From positions 2,604,001-2,668,000 of the forward strand of contig NZ_OY780939.1 in assembly GCF_963675975.1 (NCBI RefSeq): DNA of 64,000 nucleotides, read 5' to 3'. This DNA is from Halarcobacter sp. (GTDB lineage Bacteria; Campylobacterota; Campylobacteria; Campylobacterales; Arcobacteraceae). Positions 19,089-27,754 of the stretch are shown here, piece after piece. A program made the position numbers and the translations under genes. The notes beneath the pieces are model-generated. The model had not been told where the DNA came from, did no database searches, and was given only the letters and a program-made list of their open reading frames with translations. Numbering within the stretch: the first letter of the stretch is position 1; each line of letters begins with the position of its first letter.

Positions 19089-19712
19089 TTACTTTTTTAT
19101 TCCATTAATTAATGAATCAAAAGAGATTTTATACAACTCTTTTATATTTTTTTTAATGTTAATATGTCCATCTATATATAAGATTGCTATGCCATGAATT
19201 AAAGCATGAATAGTTTGAGCTTGTAAAAAAGAGTTTTCTATTTTTAAAATCTCTTTCTCTTTCCCCTCTTCTAATAACATTATTAAAAGTGTAAAACTAT
19301 CTTCAATATTTTCATTGGCAAGAGTACAAGTAGTTTCTCTTATATCTTGATATTTCTCTCCAAATAAAACCCTATACAAATTTTGATTTTTTATTGCAAA
19401 GTTTAAATAAGAATCACCCATAGAATATAATCTTTCCAATACTGTTCCATTTGTTTTATTTAAAGTAGGAATCAAGGCTTCTTCAAAAAGATTAAATCCA
19501 TAAGCGATTACATTTTGTATTAAATCGTGTTTTGAAGAAAAGTGTCTATATATTGCACTTCTTGAAGTACCAAGTTTATCACCTAAAAACTTTAAGGTTA
19601 AAACCTCTATTCCTTCTTTTGAAATAGTCTCTAAAGATAGTTGCAACATCTCTTCTTTTAGATTTCCATGGTGATATTTTGATGATTTATTCAAACTAGT
19701 ACTTCTTTTCAT
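19089..19712 (-). CDS. TetR/AcrR family transcriptional regulator
   Basis: 207 residues. An N-terminal helix-turn-helix (about 25-65: VLTLKFLGDKLGTSRSAIYRHFSSKHDLI) precedes an all-helical ligand domain. Transcribed toward the aconitase-like gene and divergent from the flavodoxin-fold oxidoreductase; the 37-bp palindrome in the 89-bp gap is its probable operator, which would control both directions. Confidence 0.92.
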   Translation of the reverse strand: MKRSTSLNKSSKYHHGNLKEEMLQLSLETISKEGIEVLTLKFLGDKLGTSRSAIYRHFSSKHDLIQNVIAYGFNLFEEALIPTLNKTNGTVLERLYSMGDSYLNFAIKNQNLYRVLFGEKYQDIRETTCTLANENIEDSFTLLIMLLEEGKEKEILKIENSFLQAQTIHALIHGIAILYIDGHINIKKNIKELYKISFDSLINGIKK

Positions 19713-19744
19713 GAAGATATTATACCATAAGTTTTTTTTAAAAT

Positions 19745-19781
19745 GTTGACAATGTTAACATAATATGTTAACATTGTTAAC
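19745..19781. promoter_or_regulatory. 37-bp palindromic operator, probably for the TetR regulator
   Basis: Left arm GTTGACAATGTTAACATA (19745-19762), centre A, right arm TATGTTAACATTGTTAAC (19764-19781): 17 of 18 positions are complementary. It also contains repeated GTTAAC half-sites, so two TetR dimers could bind. It lies 33 nt upstream of the TetR start and 21 nt upstream of the oxidoreductase ATG. Confidence 0.8.
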
Positions 19782-19801
19782 TTAATTCTAAAAGGACACT
19801 T

Positions 19802-20356
19802 ATGAAGAATATATTAATAGTATTAGCTCATCCAAATGATAAATCATTAAACCACTACATTGCATCTCTTATAAAAGATGAGATGTCAAAAAAAAATGAT
19901 GTAGAATTTATAGATTTATATAAATCAGAATATCAACAAGGATTTTATAGCTTAGAAGACAAACAGACAAAAGAGAAAACATATTATCAAGAAAAGATTT
20001 CTAAAGCTGATGAAATAATATTTGTATTTCCATATTGGTGGGGTTCAATTCCAGCTATATTAAAAAACTGGATAGATTGGAATTTTTCTACGAATTTCGC
20101 ATATAAATATGAAAACTCTAGACCTGTTGGACTTCTAAAAAATAAAAAAGTTACAGTATTCACAACTACAGGTGCTCCAAAATTTTATTACGCAATAACA
20201 GGTGCAAATAGAAGACTTAAAAATATGTGGAAAGAGCAAATTATAAACTTTTGTGGTATGGAATTATTAAGTTTTAATATTTTTGAAGGGATTGATACAA
20301 AACTAAAAAATATAGATAAAATAAAAAATAATGTGATTAATATAATAAATAGATAA
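19802..20356 (+). CDS. Flavodoxin-fold NAD(P)H-dependent oxidoreductase (KefF/MdaB/NQO-like)
   Basis: 184 residues: LAHPNDKSLNHYIASLI at the N-terminus, FVFPYWWGSIPAILKNWIDW and TTTGAPKFYYAI are typical of FMN-dependent quinone or nitro reductases of this family. Ribosome site AAGGA 8 nt upstream. Divergent from the TetR gene, so probably induced when the repressor is released, for instance by quinones or electrophiles (inference). Confidence 0.85.
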   Translation: MKNILIVLAHPNDKSLNHYIASLIKDEMSKKNDVEFIDLYKSEYQQGFYSLEDKQTKEKTYYQEKISKADEIIFVFPYWWGSIPAILKNWIDWNFSTNFAYKYENSRPVGLLKNKKVTVFTTTGAPKFYYAITGANRRLKNMWKEQIINFCGMELLSFNIFEGIDTKLKNIDKIKNNVINIINR

Positions 20357-20416
20357 TATTAAAGAACACTACAATTTTATAAACTAATATTTTATATATA
20401 TTTAGTTTCATTTTTA

Positions 20417-20427
20417 TTTGGTATAAT
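20417..20427 (+). promoter_or_regulatory. Probable sigma70 extended -10 promoter of uvrA
   Basis: TTTTATTTGGTATAATGCACC has a perfect TATAAT (20422-20427) with a T-rich stretch before it, the usual Campylobacterota pattern without a clear -35. It lies 32 nt before the uvrA ATG. Confidence 0.6.
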
Positions 20428-20458
20428 GCACCCTTAATTTTAGTGAAGATGGAATATT

Positions 20459-23275
20459 ATGCAAGATACAATCAAAATATATAACGCAAAAGAAAATAAC
20501 TTAAAAAATATTAATTTAGAGATACCAAAAAATAAACTTGTTGTATTTACTGGACTTTCAGGGTCTGGTAAATCAACACTCGCTTTTGATACTTTATATG
20601 CAGAGGGGCAAAGAAGATATATAGAATCACTTTCAGCTTATGCTAGACAATTCTTAGACAAAGTAGGAAAACCTGATGTAGAAAGAATTGAAGGTTTAAC
20701 ACCTGCCATTGCAATTGATCAAAAAACTACTTCTAAAAATCCAAGGTCTACAGTTGGAACTATTACTGAAGTATATGACTACTTTAGACTTTTATATGCA
20801 AGAGTTGGTAATCAACACTGTCACAAATGTGGACAACCAATCTCTCAAATGAGTGCCTCTGATGTAATTGAACAAGTATTATCTTTGCCTGAAAATTCTA
20901 AAATTGTAATCTTAGCTCCATTAGTAAATAGAAAAAAAGGAACCTTTGCTGACTTACTTGAAAGTCTTAGAGGAAAAGGTTACGTAAGAGCCATGATTGA
21001 TGGAGTTATGGTAAGGCTTGATGAAGATATTGAACTTTCAAAAACTCAAATGCATACAATAAAAGTTGTAATAGATAGAGTTGTTGTAAAAGATGAAAAT
21101 AGAGATAGAATTGCACAAGATGTTGAAAAAGGTTTAAAAGAAAGCTTTGGAGAATTAGAAGTTGAAGTTATGAACAATCAAGAGGTTGGTTGTGAGAAAC
21201 ATATCCACTACTCTGAACATATGGCATGTTTTGATTGTAAAATCTCTTTTGAACCATTAGAGCCTTTATCTTTCTCTTTTAACTCACCTAAAGGTGCTTG
21301 TCCTTCATGTGATGGATTAGGAATAAGATATGCTTTAGATATGAAAAAAGTAGTAAATGAAGAGTTACCACTTGAAGATGGTGCCATTAAAATCATTTAT
21401 GGTTTCAATAAAGGATATTATTTTAAAATGTTAATTGCCTACTGTGAGGCAGCTTCAATAGATATTACTATTCCTTTTAAAGAGTTACCAGCTCACCAAC
21501 AAAAATCGGTTTTACATGGTGGTATAGAAGAAGCAAAATTTACTTGGAAAAAACATAGACTTACAAGAAAATGGGAAGGTGTTGTAAAAATTGCCTATGA
21601 TATGATAAAAGATGAAAAAGATATGGCTGAGTTTATGACTGAAAAAATCTGTTCTGATTGTAATGGAAACAGATTAAAGCCCTCTTCTCAAAGTGTTTTT
21701 GTAGCACAAAAAACCATCTCAGATATTATCAATAAACCCATCGAAGAAGCCCATGCCTTTTTCCAAGATGAAAAAAACTTTGAATACTTTAATGAGCAAG
21801 AAAAGATGATTTCAGCTCCTATTTTAAAAGAGATTAAAGAAAGAATCTTCTTTTTAAATGATGTTGGTCTTGGATATATTACTTTAGGAAGAGATGCAAG
21901 AACAATTTCTGGTGGAGAAGCACAAAGAATCCGTGTAGCTTCACAAATTGGTTCAGGACTTACAGGGGTTATGTATGTATTAGATGAACCATCAATTGGA
22001 TTACATGAAAGGGATACAAACAAACTTATTAAAACACTAAAAGCTTTACAAGAAAAAGGTAACAGTGTTATTGTTGTTGAACACGACAAAGAGACTATTG
22101 AAGCAGCAGATTTTGTAGTTGATATTGGACCAAAAGCTGGAAAATATGGTGGAGAGATTGTATTTGCTGGAACTTTAGATGAGATGCATAAAGCAAAAAC
22201 ACTGACAGCTAAATATGTAAATGGTGATAAAAAAATAGATTATGTTCACAACAGACCTCAAGAAGAGTTTATTGAGATTCAAAATGTAAATATAAACAAT
22301 ATCAAAAACCTTGATGTAAAAATTCCACTTAAAAACCTTGTTTCTATTACTGGTGTTTCAGGTAGTGGTAAATCATCACTTATTTTACAAACACTTTTAC
22401 CTGTGGCAAAAGAGCTTTTAAACCATGCAAAAAGAGTTAAAAAAGTTGATGGTGTAAGTATTGAAGGTTTAGAAAAACTTGACAAAGTTATATATTTAGA
22501 TCAAAGTCCTATTGGAAGAACTCCTAGAAGTAACCCTGCAACATATACAGGATTAATGGATGAGATTAGAACACTTTTTACAAAAACAAAAGAGGCACAA
22601 CTAAGAGGTTATAAAATTGGTAGATTCTCTTTTAATGTAAAAGGTGGAAGATGTGAGAAGTGTCAAGGTGAAGGTGAAATAAAAATTGAGATGCACTTTT
22701 TACCAGATATTATGGTTAAATGTGATGATTGTCAAGGTACAAGATATAATGCCCAAACTCTTGAAATCCTATATAAAGGTAAAAACATCTCTGATGTACT
22801 TAATATGAGTGTAGATGAAGCTTTAGAATTCTTTACAAAAGTGCCTAAAATAAAAGCAAAACTTCAAACACTATCAGATGTAGGACTTGGATATATTACT
22901 TTAGGACAAAATGCAGTAACACTTTCAGGTGGTGAAGCCCAAAGAATAAAACTAAGTAAAGAGTTAAGTAAAAAAGACACAGGAAACACTTTATATGTTC
23001 TTGATGAGCCAACAACTGGTCTTCACTTTGCAGATGTTGATAGATTAACAAAAGTATTGCACCACTTAGTTGAAGTTGGAAACTCAGTACTTGTAATTGA
23101 ACACAATCTTGATATTATTAAAAACTCAGATTGGGTTATAGATATAGGACCTGAAGGTGGAAGTAAAGGTGGTAAAATAGTTGATGAAGGTACACCTGAA
23201 CAATTAGCTAAAAACTATAAAAAAAGTGCTTCATATACAGGTTACTATTTAGATAAAGAGATAAACAAAAATTGA
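20459..23275 (+). CDS. uvrA: UvrA, excinuclease ABC subunit A
   Basis: 938 residues with both ABC modules: Walker [13 protein letters not shown] and GVSGSGKSSLI, signatures ISGGEAQRIRVA and LSGGEAQRIKLS, and zinc-binding CxxC pairs at CHKCGQ, CFDC/CPSC and CEKC/CDDC. Recognises DNA lesions with UvrB. It overlaps the DUF309 gene by 4 nt. Confidence 0.98.
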   Translation: MQDTIKIYNAKENNLKNINLEIPKNKLVVFTGLSGSGKSTLAFDTLYAEGQRRYIESLSAYARQFLDKVGKPDVERIEGLTPAIAIDQKTTSKNPRSTVGTITEVYDYFRLLYARVGNQHCHKCGQPISQMSASDVIEQVLSLPENSKIVILAPLVNRKKGTFADLLESLRGKGYVRAMIDGVMVRLDEDIELSKTQMHTIKVVIDRVVVKDENRDRIAQDVEKGLKESFGELEVEVMNNQEVGCEKHIHYSEHMACFDCKISFEPLEPLSFSFNSPKGACPSCDGLGIRYALDMKKVVNEELPLEDGAIKIIYGFNKGYYFKMLIAYCEAASIDITIPFKELPAHQQKSVLHGGIEEAKFTWKKHRLTRKWEGVVKIAYDMIKDEKDMAEFMTEKICSDCNGNRLKPSSQSVFVAQKTISDIINKPIEEAHAFFQDEKNFEYFNEQEKMISAPILKEIKERIFFLNDVGLGYITLGRDARTISGGEAQRIRVASQIGSGLTGVMYVLDEPSIGLHERDTNKLIKTLKALQEKGNSVIVVEHDKETIEAADFVVDIGPKAGKYGGEIVFAGTLDEMHKAKTLTAKYVNGDKKIDYVHNRPQEEFIEIQNVNINNIKNLDVKIPLKNLVSITGVSGSGKSSLILQTLLPVAKELLNHAKRVKKVDGVSIEGLEKLDKVIYLDQSPIGRTPRSNPATYTGLMDEIRTLFTKTKEAQLRGYKIGRFSFNVKGGRCEKCQGEGEIKIEMHFLPDIMVKCDDCQGTRYNAQTLEILYKGKNISDVLNMSVDEALEFFTKVPKIKAKLQTLSDVGLGYITLGQNAVTLSGGEAQRIKLSKELSKKDTGNTLYVLDEPTTGLHFADVDRLTKVLHHLVEVGNSVLVIEHNLDIIKNSDWVIDIGPEGGSKGGKIVDEGTPEQLAKNYKKSASYTGYYLDKEINKN

Positions 23276-23589
23276 CAAAAATTGAAGAGTTTATTGAGGT
23301 TGTAAAACAAGGTAAATATGTCCAAGCCCATGAGATTTTAGAGGATGATTGGCGATTTTATAGAAAAAAAGGTTTAAAACCTGAAGAAAAAGCCATACAA
23401 GGATTAATAAATGGTGCTACAGCTTTAGCACTATTTTTTATAAAAAAAAGACCAACAAGTTATGAAAAAGTTTGGAAAGTATTTGAAAAATATGAGCATT
23501 ATCTTAATATTGCCAATTTAGAAAACATAGAAAAATATATAGAAGCAAAAGAACTACTTCTGAAGATTAACTCTACAATAAAAAAGTAA
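23272..23589 (+). CDS. DUF309 family protein
   Basis: 105 residues with the DUF309 core QAHEILEDDWRFYRK followed by KAIQGLINGATALALF. Small helical protein of unknown function. The TTG start overlaps the uvrA stop (TTGA), with no better start nearby. Confidence 0.8.
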   Translation: MTKIEEFIEVVKQGKYVQAHEILEDDWRFYRKKGLKPEEKAIQGLINGATALALFFIKKRPTSYEKVWKVFEKYEHYLNIANLENIEKYIEAKELLLKINSTIKK

Positions 23590-23594
23590 AAACT

Positions 23595-23984
23595 TTATTC
23601 AGAAGTAGCTGCTTGAGCTTGTTCCTGTGCCAAATAATAAGCTTTTAATCTCATCATGTCATCTGTTGGATATTGGTTTTCAGCTTCTCCACGAACTGCT
23701 TTTACATAAAAATCTCTTGAAGCATCGTTAAAACCAAAATTCAGATTTGTTAATACAACTTCTTGATATTGCGAAACTTTAGCAGAAGAAACCTCATTTG
23801 TTTTAGATACTTCTGAAGAATCTGAAACTTCATCAATACCTTTTAAAAATGCATCTCTAGCTAATTGTTTTGCTTCGTTACCATTACTTAGTTTTGCAAT
23901 CTCATTCGAAGGTTGTACTTGTTGAATTAACAACTCATTATTATCAGCATATTGATTAATTGTTGGTATTAATCCATATTCCAT
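23595..23984 (-). CDS. Hypothetical protein (129 aa), soluble
   Basis: No signal or membrane segment. An acidic, Ser/Glu-rich middle (about 45-70) links an N-terminal segment to a more conserved-looking C-terminus (GFNDASRDFYVKAVRGEAENQYPTDDMM, given here in two overlapping parts of the same stretch: RDFYVKAVRGE and YPTDDMMRLKAYYLAQEQ). I cannot name the family. A good ribosome site (GGAGG) precedes the ATG. Convergent with DUF309, 5 nt apart. Confidence 0.65.
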   Translation of the reverse strand: MEYGLIPTINQYADNNELLIQQVQPSNEIAKLSNGNEAKQLARDAFLKGIDEVSDSSEVSKTNEVSSAKVSQYQEVVLTNLNFGFNDASRDFYVKAVRGEAENQYPTDDMMRLKAYYLAQEQAQAATSE

Positions 23985-24108
23985 AATAACCTCCTTATAG
24001 GATTCTTAAAAATATTATACAAAATTTTTTAATATTTTGTCAAAAAAAAATTAATTTTTATATATTTTTTGCTATTATTAGCTATTAATTTTTAAAAAAG
24101 GAGTCTTA

Positions 24109-24168
24109 TTGGAAGATAGTTCCCAGAGGTGCAGTTTATATAAAGAGGATAAAAAATGGAATTTTTAA
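24109..24168 (+). CDS. Short upstream ORF overlapping the CNNM gene start (19 aa)
   Basis: A TTG at 24109 sits 5 nt after a strong AAAAAAGGAG ribosome site and opens a 19-codon frame (starts EDSSQRCSLYKEDK) whose TAA at 24166-24168 lies 10 nt inside the downstream gene in another frame. The downstream gene has its own weaker GAGG site. This fits a translation-coupling leader peptide. Confidence 0.4.
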   Translation: MEDSSQRCSLYKEDKKWNF

Positions 24169-25208
24169 TATTTCTTTTTATCATTGTAATAGGCACATCG
24201 TTCTTATGTTCCGTTTTAGAATCTGTTATTCTATCAACAAACTATACTTATATATCTGTAATTGAAGAAAAAACACCAGCTACTGGTAAACTTCTTAAAG
24301 ATTTAAAAACAGATATTGATAAATCGATAGCTTCAATACTTATTTTAAATACTATTGCCAACACTTTAGGTGCAACAGCAATTGGGGTTCAAGCTCAAAA
24401 TGTATTTGAAGGCGATAAAACACTAGTAATGGTTATTTCAATTATATTAACATTTGCAATTTTATTTTTTGCAGAAATTATCCCAAAAACAATTGGAGCT
24501 GTATTTTGGAAAGAATTAGCACCAATCTCTGCAAGAATAATTAGAGTTTGTGTTTTCATTACTTACCCAATTATTTTAGTTACTCAATTTGTTACAAAAA
24601 AAATCAAAGGTAAAGATAGTAGTGAAACTTTATCAAGAGAGGAATTAATCCATACAACTCTACTTAGTGAAGAGGAAGGTGTTATTGGAGATTTAGAATC
24701 TGATATTATAGAAAATACTCTAACATTACATGAGATTAAAATAAAAGATATTTTAACTCCAAGATCTGTAATGTATGCAGTTGAAAAAAATACTACAATT
24801 AAAGATATTCTTGATGATAAAAGAACTTTTAAGTTTTCAAGAGTACCTGTTTATGAAGATACAATTGATAATATAATTGGTATTGTTTTAACAAAAAAAC
24901 TTTTCAAACAAGCAGTTAGAGATAGTAGTGCAACACTTGAATCAATTATGAAACCAGTGTTTACTTTAAATGAAAATATTCCTGTAGGAAAAGCATTAAA
25001 TAAATTTATCCAAAAGAAAGAACATATGTTTATTGTTCTTGATAATTATGACCAAACAGAAGGTATCATAACTTTAGAAGATTGTATTGAAACTCTTCTT
25101 GGATTAGAAATCATGGATGAATCTGATACAACAGCTGATATGAGAAGATTAGCACTAAATAAAATGAAAGCAAAAAGAAGAGAAAGAGGATTAAAACAAA
25201 GAGATTAA
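24156..25208 (+). CDS. CNNM/DUF21 and CBS-domain transporter-associated membrane protein (HlyC/CorC type)
   Basis: 350 residues: a three-to-four helix DUF21 membrane domain (1-170), then paired CBS domains (about 195-320; IKDILTPRSVMYAVEKN, FSRVPVYEDTIDNIIGIVL, EGIITLEDCIETLLG). It ends shortly after the CBS pair, so the C-terminal CorC/HlyC domain is absent. Family members take part in magnesium or cobalt efflux. Confidence 0.88.
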   Translation: MEFLIFLFIIVIGTSFLCSVLESVILSTNYTYISVIEEKTPATGKLLKDLKTDIDKSIASILILNTIANTLGATAIGVQAQNVFEGDKTLVMVISIILTFAILFFAEIIPKTIGAVFWKELAPISARIIRVCVFITYPIILVTQFVTKKIKGKDSSETLSREELIHTTLLSEEEGVIGDLESDIIENTLTLHEIKIKDILTPRSVMYAVEKNTTIKDILDDKRTFKFSRVPVYEDTIDNIIGIVLTKKLFKQAVRDSSATLESIMKPVFTLNENIPVGKALNKFIQKKEHMFIVLDNYDQTEGIITLEDCIETLLGLEIMDESDTTADMRRLALNKMKAKRRERGLKQRD

Positions 25209-25320
25209 TCTCTCTTTTCTCTACTTTTTACTCAACTTAAACTTATCACTTAACAAAAAAAAATTAATCAAAAAAATATTTTTTTATGTACAATTGTGTA
25301 TTAAACTAAAGGACACATAA

Positions 25321-25797
25321 ATGCTAAAAGATTATATTGATAAATTTAAAAGTACTACAATCTCTACACTTGATGAAAACACTGCTCCATTTACAAGTTA
25401 TGCACCATTTATAAAAAATAAAAGTAAATACTATGTATATATAAGTTCAATGGCAAAACATTATCATAATTTAGAATTAAACCCCCTAGCCTCTTTATTT
25501 TTCATTGAAGATGAATCTTTATGTGATAATATTTTTGGAAGAAAGCGTGTTGTATTACAATGTAAGGTCAAAAAATTAAAAAGAGATAAAGAAAGATTTG
25601 AATCTCTAGCAAAACAGTTTGAAGATAAACATGGTTCAACTATGAAAATGTTAAAAACTATGAAAGATTTTTCTTTTTTTGAATTTTCTCCTTATTATGG
25701 AGAAGCTATATTTGGCTTTGGAGAAGCATATAATATTGGTGGTGAAAACTTTGATGAATTAATTCAAAGAGAGAATCAAAAAGGGCATAATAAATAA
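25321..25797 (+). CDS. HugZ-like / pyridoxamine-phosphate-oxidase-fold protein
   Basis: 158 residues with the split-barrel pattern TISTLDENTAPFTSYAPFI, YVYISSMAKHYHNLELNP and the C-terminal FEFSPYYGEAIFGFGEAYNI, as in heme-degrading HugZ proteins of Helicobacter and Campylobacter; it ends QKGHNK, with a histidine that could correspond to the C-terminal heme ligand. Shorter than HugZ (about 250), so a related FMN/heme protein is possible. Confidence 0.7.
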   Translation: MLKDYIDKFKSTTISTLDENTAPFTSYAPFIKNKSKYYVYISSMAKHYHNLELNPLASLFFIEDESLCDNIFGRKRVVLQCKVKKLKRDKERFESLAKQFEDKHGSTMKMLKTMKDFSFFEFSPYYGEAIFGFGEAYNIGGENFDELIQRENQKGHNK

Positions 25798-25800
25798 AAA

Positions 25801-25825
25801 GTAGAAGTTACTAAATAACTTCTAC
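25801..25825. terminator. Bidirectional hairpin terminator
   Basis: GTAGAAGTTA, loop CTAAA, TAACTTCTAC: a perfect 10-bp stem between the convergent HugZ-like and MerR genes, flanked by A-run on the left and CATCTTTT on the right. It overlaps the last codons of the MerR gene. Confidence 0.7.
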
Positions 25826-26149
25826 ATCTTTTACTTCTACTCCAGATAGTTTTTCCATCCTTTTTTCAACAATATCTAAAAACTCTTTTCTATTTTTTTC
25901 ATCCATATTACTCTCTAACATTTCTGTAATATATTTAATACCATTTGCATTTATCTTTTTTACACTTGCCAAATAATGTACAAAAGATATAATTTTTACA
26001 TCATTAATTGAATACAATTTTTTTACTTCTTTTTTATAAGGTAGTAATCCTTTATCTTCATACATTTTTAGTGTTCTAGCTTTAGCAGTAAGTAGTTCTG
26101 CTATACTACTTAATGGTAAAACATCTTTATTGTTATCTAATAAAGCCAA
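25811..26149 (-). CDS. MerR-family regulator, HspR-like
   Basis: 112 residues. The N-terminal winged helix reads LSSIAELLTAKARTLKMYEDKGLLP, then KLYSINDVKIISFVHYLASVKKINANGIKYITEML. Length and spacing fit HspR-type repressors rather than metal-sensing MerR; no cysteines for metal binding. Confidence 0.75.
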   Translation of the reverse strand: MALLDNNKDVLPLSSIAELLTAKARTLKMYEDKGLLPYKKEVKKLYSINDVKIISFVHYLASVKKINANGIKYITEMLESNMDEKNRKEFLDIVEKRMEKLSGVEVKDVEVI

Positions 26150-26339
26150 GTCATTCCTTTTTTTTCGTAATTATAATAAATTTTTTATTAATTAAATGTA
26201 TAAAATAGCTTAAACTAAGATTTTTATAAGAATTTTATGATATAAGTATACATCATTTACGTAAATTTTTCACTTTTAGGTGTTGAATTTATTCCTCTAA
26301 CTTGATTTAAATTCTCAGTATAAAGGGTTTTAATAATAA

Positions 26340-26987
26340 ATGCGTCTTTTATCATTAAATATTAACAAAGAAGTTTTAGATTATATTATTGAAAATGAAC
26401 TATACATTTGTGATGATGTATCAGAAATTGATGATGCAATATATCATAGTGAAGTTAGATATTACAATATAATATTAGTAAAACACAACAACACTAAGTA
26501 TCTTAAACAAATACTTAAATATGTTAATCCTCGACAAACAGCAGTAATTTTCTTAGTAGATGAAATAAGTAAGGAAGAAGAATTAGAACTACTAAAAAAA
26601 GGTGCGATTGATGTACTTAAGGGCTCTATACCAAATGATTTACTTCTTGCAAAGATGAAATCAATTCATAGAGAAAATTTTGAAAACCAATATATTTTCA
26701 AAGACAAGTATCTAATAAACAAAGAGGAAAGATCTATCTCTGATAATAAGAATAATAAACTTGTTATCAATGGAAAACCGTTTAGTATATTAGAATACTT
26801 AATAAAAAATAGACATAGATCTGCAATTTCAAAAGAAGAACTTCTAGATGTTTTATGGGATGATCCAGAATGGGTTGTTAGAAACGTTGTTGAAGTAAAT
26901 ATAAATATTATTAGAAAAGGTATTCAAAATACTTTTGAAGAAAATTTTATTAATACTGTTAGACACAGAGGCTATCAAATAGTATAA
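26340..26987 (+). CDS. HsrA-like atypical (phosphorylation-independent) response regulator
   Basis: 215 residues. The C-terminal winged helix is close to Helicobacter HsrA/HP1043: INGKPFSILEYLI, ISKEELLDVLWDDPEWV, VVEVNINIIRKG and TVRHRGYQIV. The receiver-like N-terminus lacks the phosphoacceptor Asp (ILVKHNN at that position) and the acidic pair, as in HsrA. It lies 263 nt upstream of ectA on the same strand with a hairpin between, so it is a candidate regulator of the osmolyte genes; alternatively it is the genome's general HsrA homologue. Confidence 0.8.
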   Translation: MRLLSLNINKEVLDYIIENELYICDDVSEIDDAIYHSEVRYYNIILVKHNNTKYLKQILKYVNPRQTAVIFLVDEISKEEELELLKKGAIDVLKGSIPNDLLLAKMKSIHRENFENQYIFKDKYLINKEERSISDNKNNKLVINGKPFSILEYLIKNRHRSAISKEELLDVLWDDPEWVVRNVVEVNINIIRKGIQNTFEENFINTVRHRGYQIV

Positions 26988-26997
26988 AGCAAAACTT

Positions 26998-27022
26998 TAG
27001 GTAAGATTTAAAATCTTACCTA
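26998..27022 (+). terminator. Hairpin downstream of the HsrA-like gene
   Basis: TAGGTAAGATT, TAA, AATCTTACCTA: perfect 11-bp stem starting 11 nt after the stop codon. No long T-run follows (ATAAATAATAC), so termination efficiency is uncertain. Confidence 0.55.
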
Positions 27023-27189
27023 TAAATAATACTACAAATTCAAAACTTATAAATTTCCATATTTTCATAAACTAACTATAGCTACTACAAGCACGTACAT
27101 TACACACATTTTTAACAAAAATATTACATTTTAATTACAACTACTTTAAGCTTTAGTAAAGTTTATTACGTTATATTTTCACACAACAT

Positions 27190-27228
27190 ATGTTAAACAA
27201 TTACATATTCAGTGTAATTATTTAACAT
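27190..27228. promoter_or_regulatory. Palindromic operator upstream of ectA
   Basis: Arms ATGTTAAACAATTACA (27190-27205) and TGTAATTATTTAACAT (27213-27228) pair at 15 of 16 positions around a 7-bp centre. It ends 22 nt before the ectA TTG. Its inner 17 bp (TTACATATTCAGTGTAA, 27201-27217) recur upstream of proV with one change. Confidence 0.75.
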
Positions 27229-27250
27229 AAAAAATGAAAAAGGATTAATT

Positions 27251-27754
27251 TTGTCTGACAAAAAGATATATATTAGAAAACCGAAAAAAGAGTTTTCAAA
27301 AAAAATCTTTCAGCTAGTTAAGAGTTGTAGTAATTTGGATTTAAACTCCGAATACCTATATTTATTACAATCTACTCACTTCAAAGAGTGTTGTTCAATC
27401 GCACTTTGTGATGATAAAGTAGTAGGTTTTGTATCTGGATACAAAATTCCAAATAATGAAAATGCACTATTTATTTGGCAAGTTGCAATAGATGAAAACT
27501 TTAGAGGTTTAGGTTTAGCTAACAAACTAATTACTAATACTTTAAAAAGAAAAGTAAATAGTGATGTTAACTATATACATACTACAGTTTCACCTGATAA
27601 CAAATCTTCTATTAGAATGTTTGAAAAACTTGCTAAAAAGTTAAATACACAAATGAAAAGTAAAAAGTTTTTCAAAAAAGAAGATTTCATTGATGCTCAT
27701 GAAGAAGAAACTTTATATGAGATTGGGCCAATTAAAAAACAAAAGGAAAAATAA
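27251..27754 (+). CDS. ectA: L-2,4-diaminobutyrate acetyltransferase
   Basis: 167 residues, GNAT fold. YIRKPKKEF at the start, WQVAIDENFRGLGLANKLI (acetyl-CoA site) and TTVSPDNKSSIRMFEKLAKKL are typical EctA motifs. First pathway-specific acetylation in ectoine synthesis. TTG start with AAGGA 7 nt upstream. Overlaps ectB by 1 nt. Confidence 0.95.
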   Translation: MSDKKIYIRKPKKEFSKKIFQLVKSCSNLDLNSEYLYLLQSTHFKECCSIALCDDKVVGFVSGYKIPNNENALFIWQVAIDENFRGLGLANKLITNTLKRKVNSDVNYIHTTVSPDNKSSIRMFEKLAKKLNTQMKSKKFFKKEDFIDAHEEETLYEIGPIKKQKEK

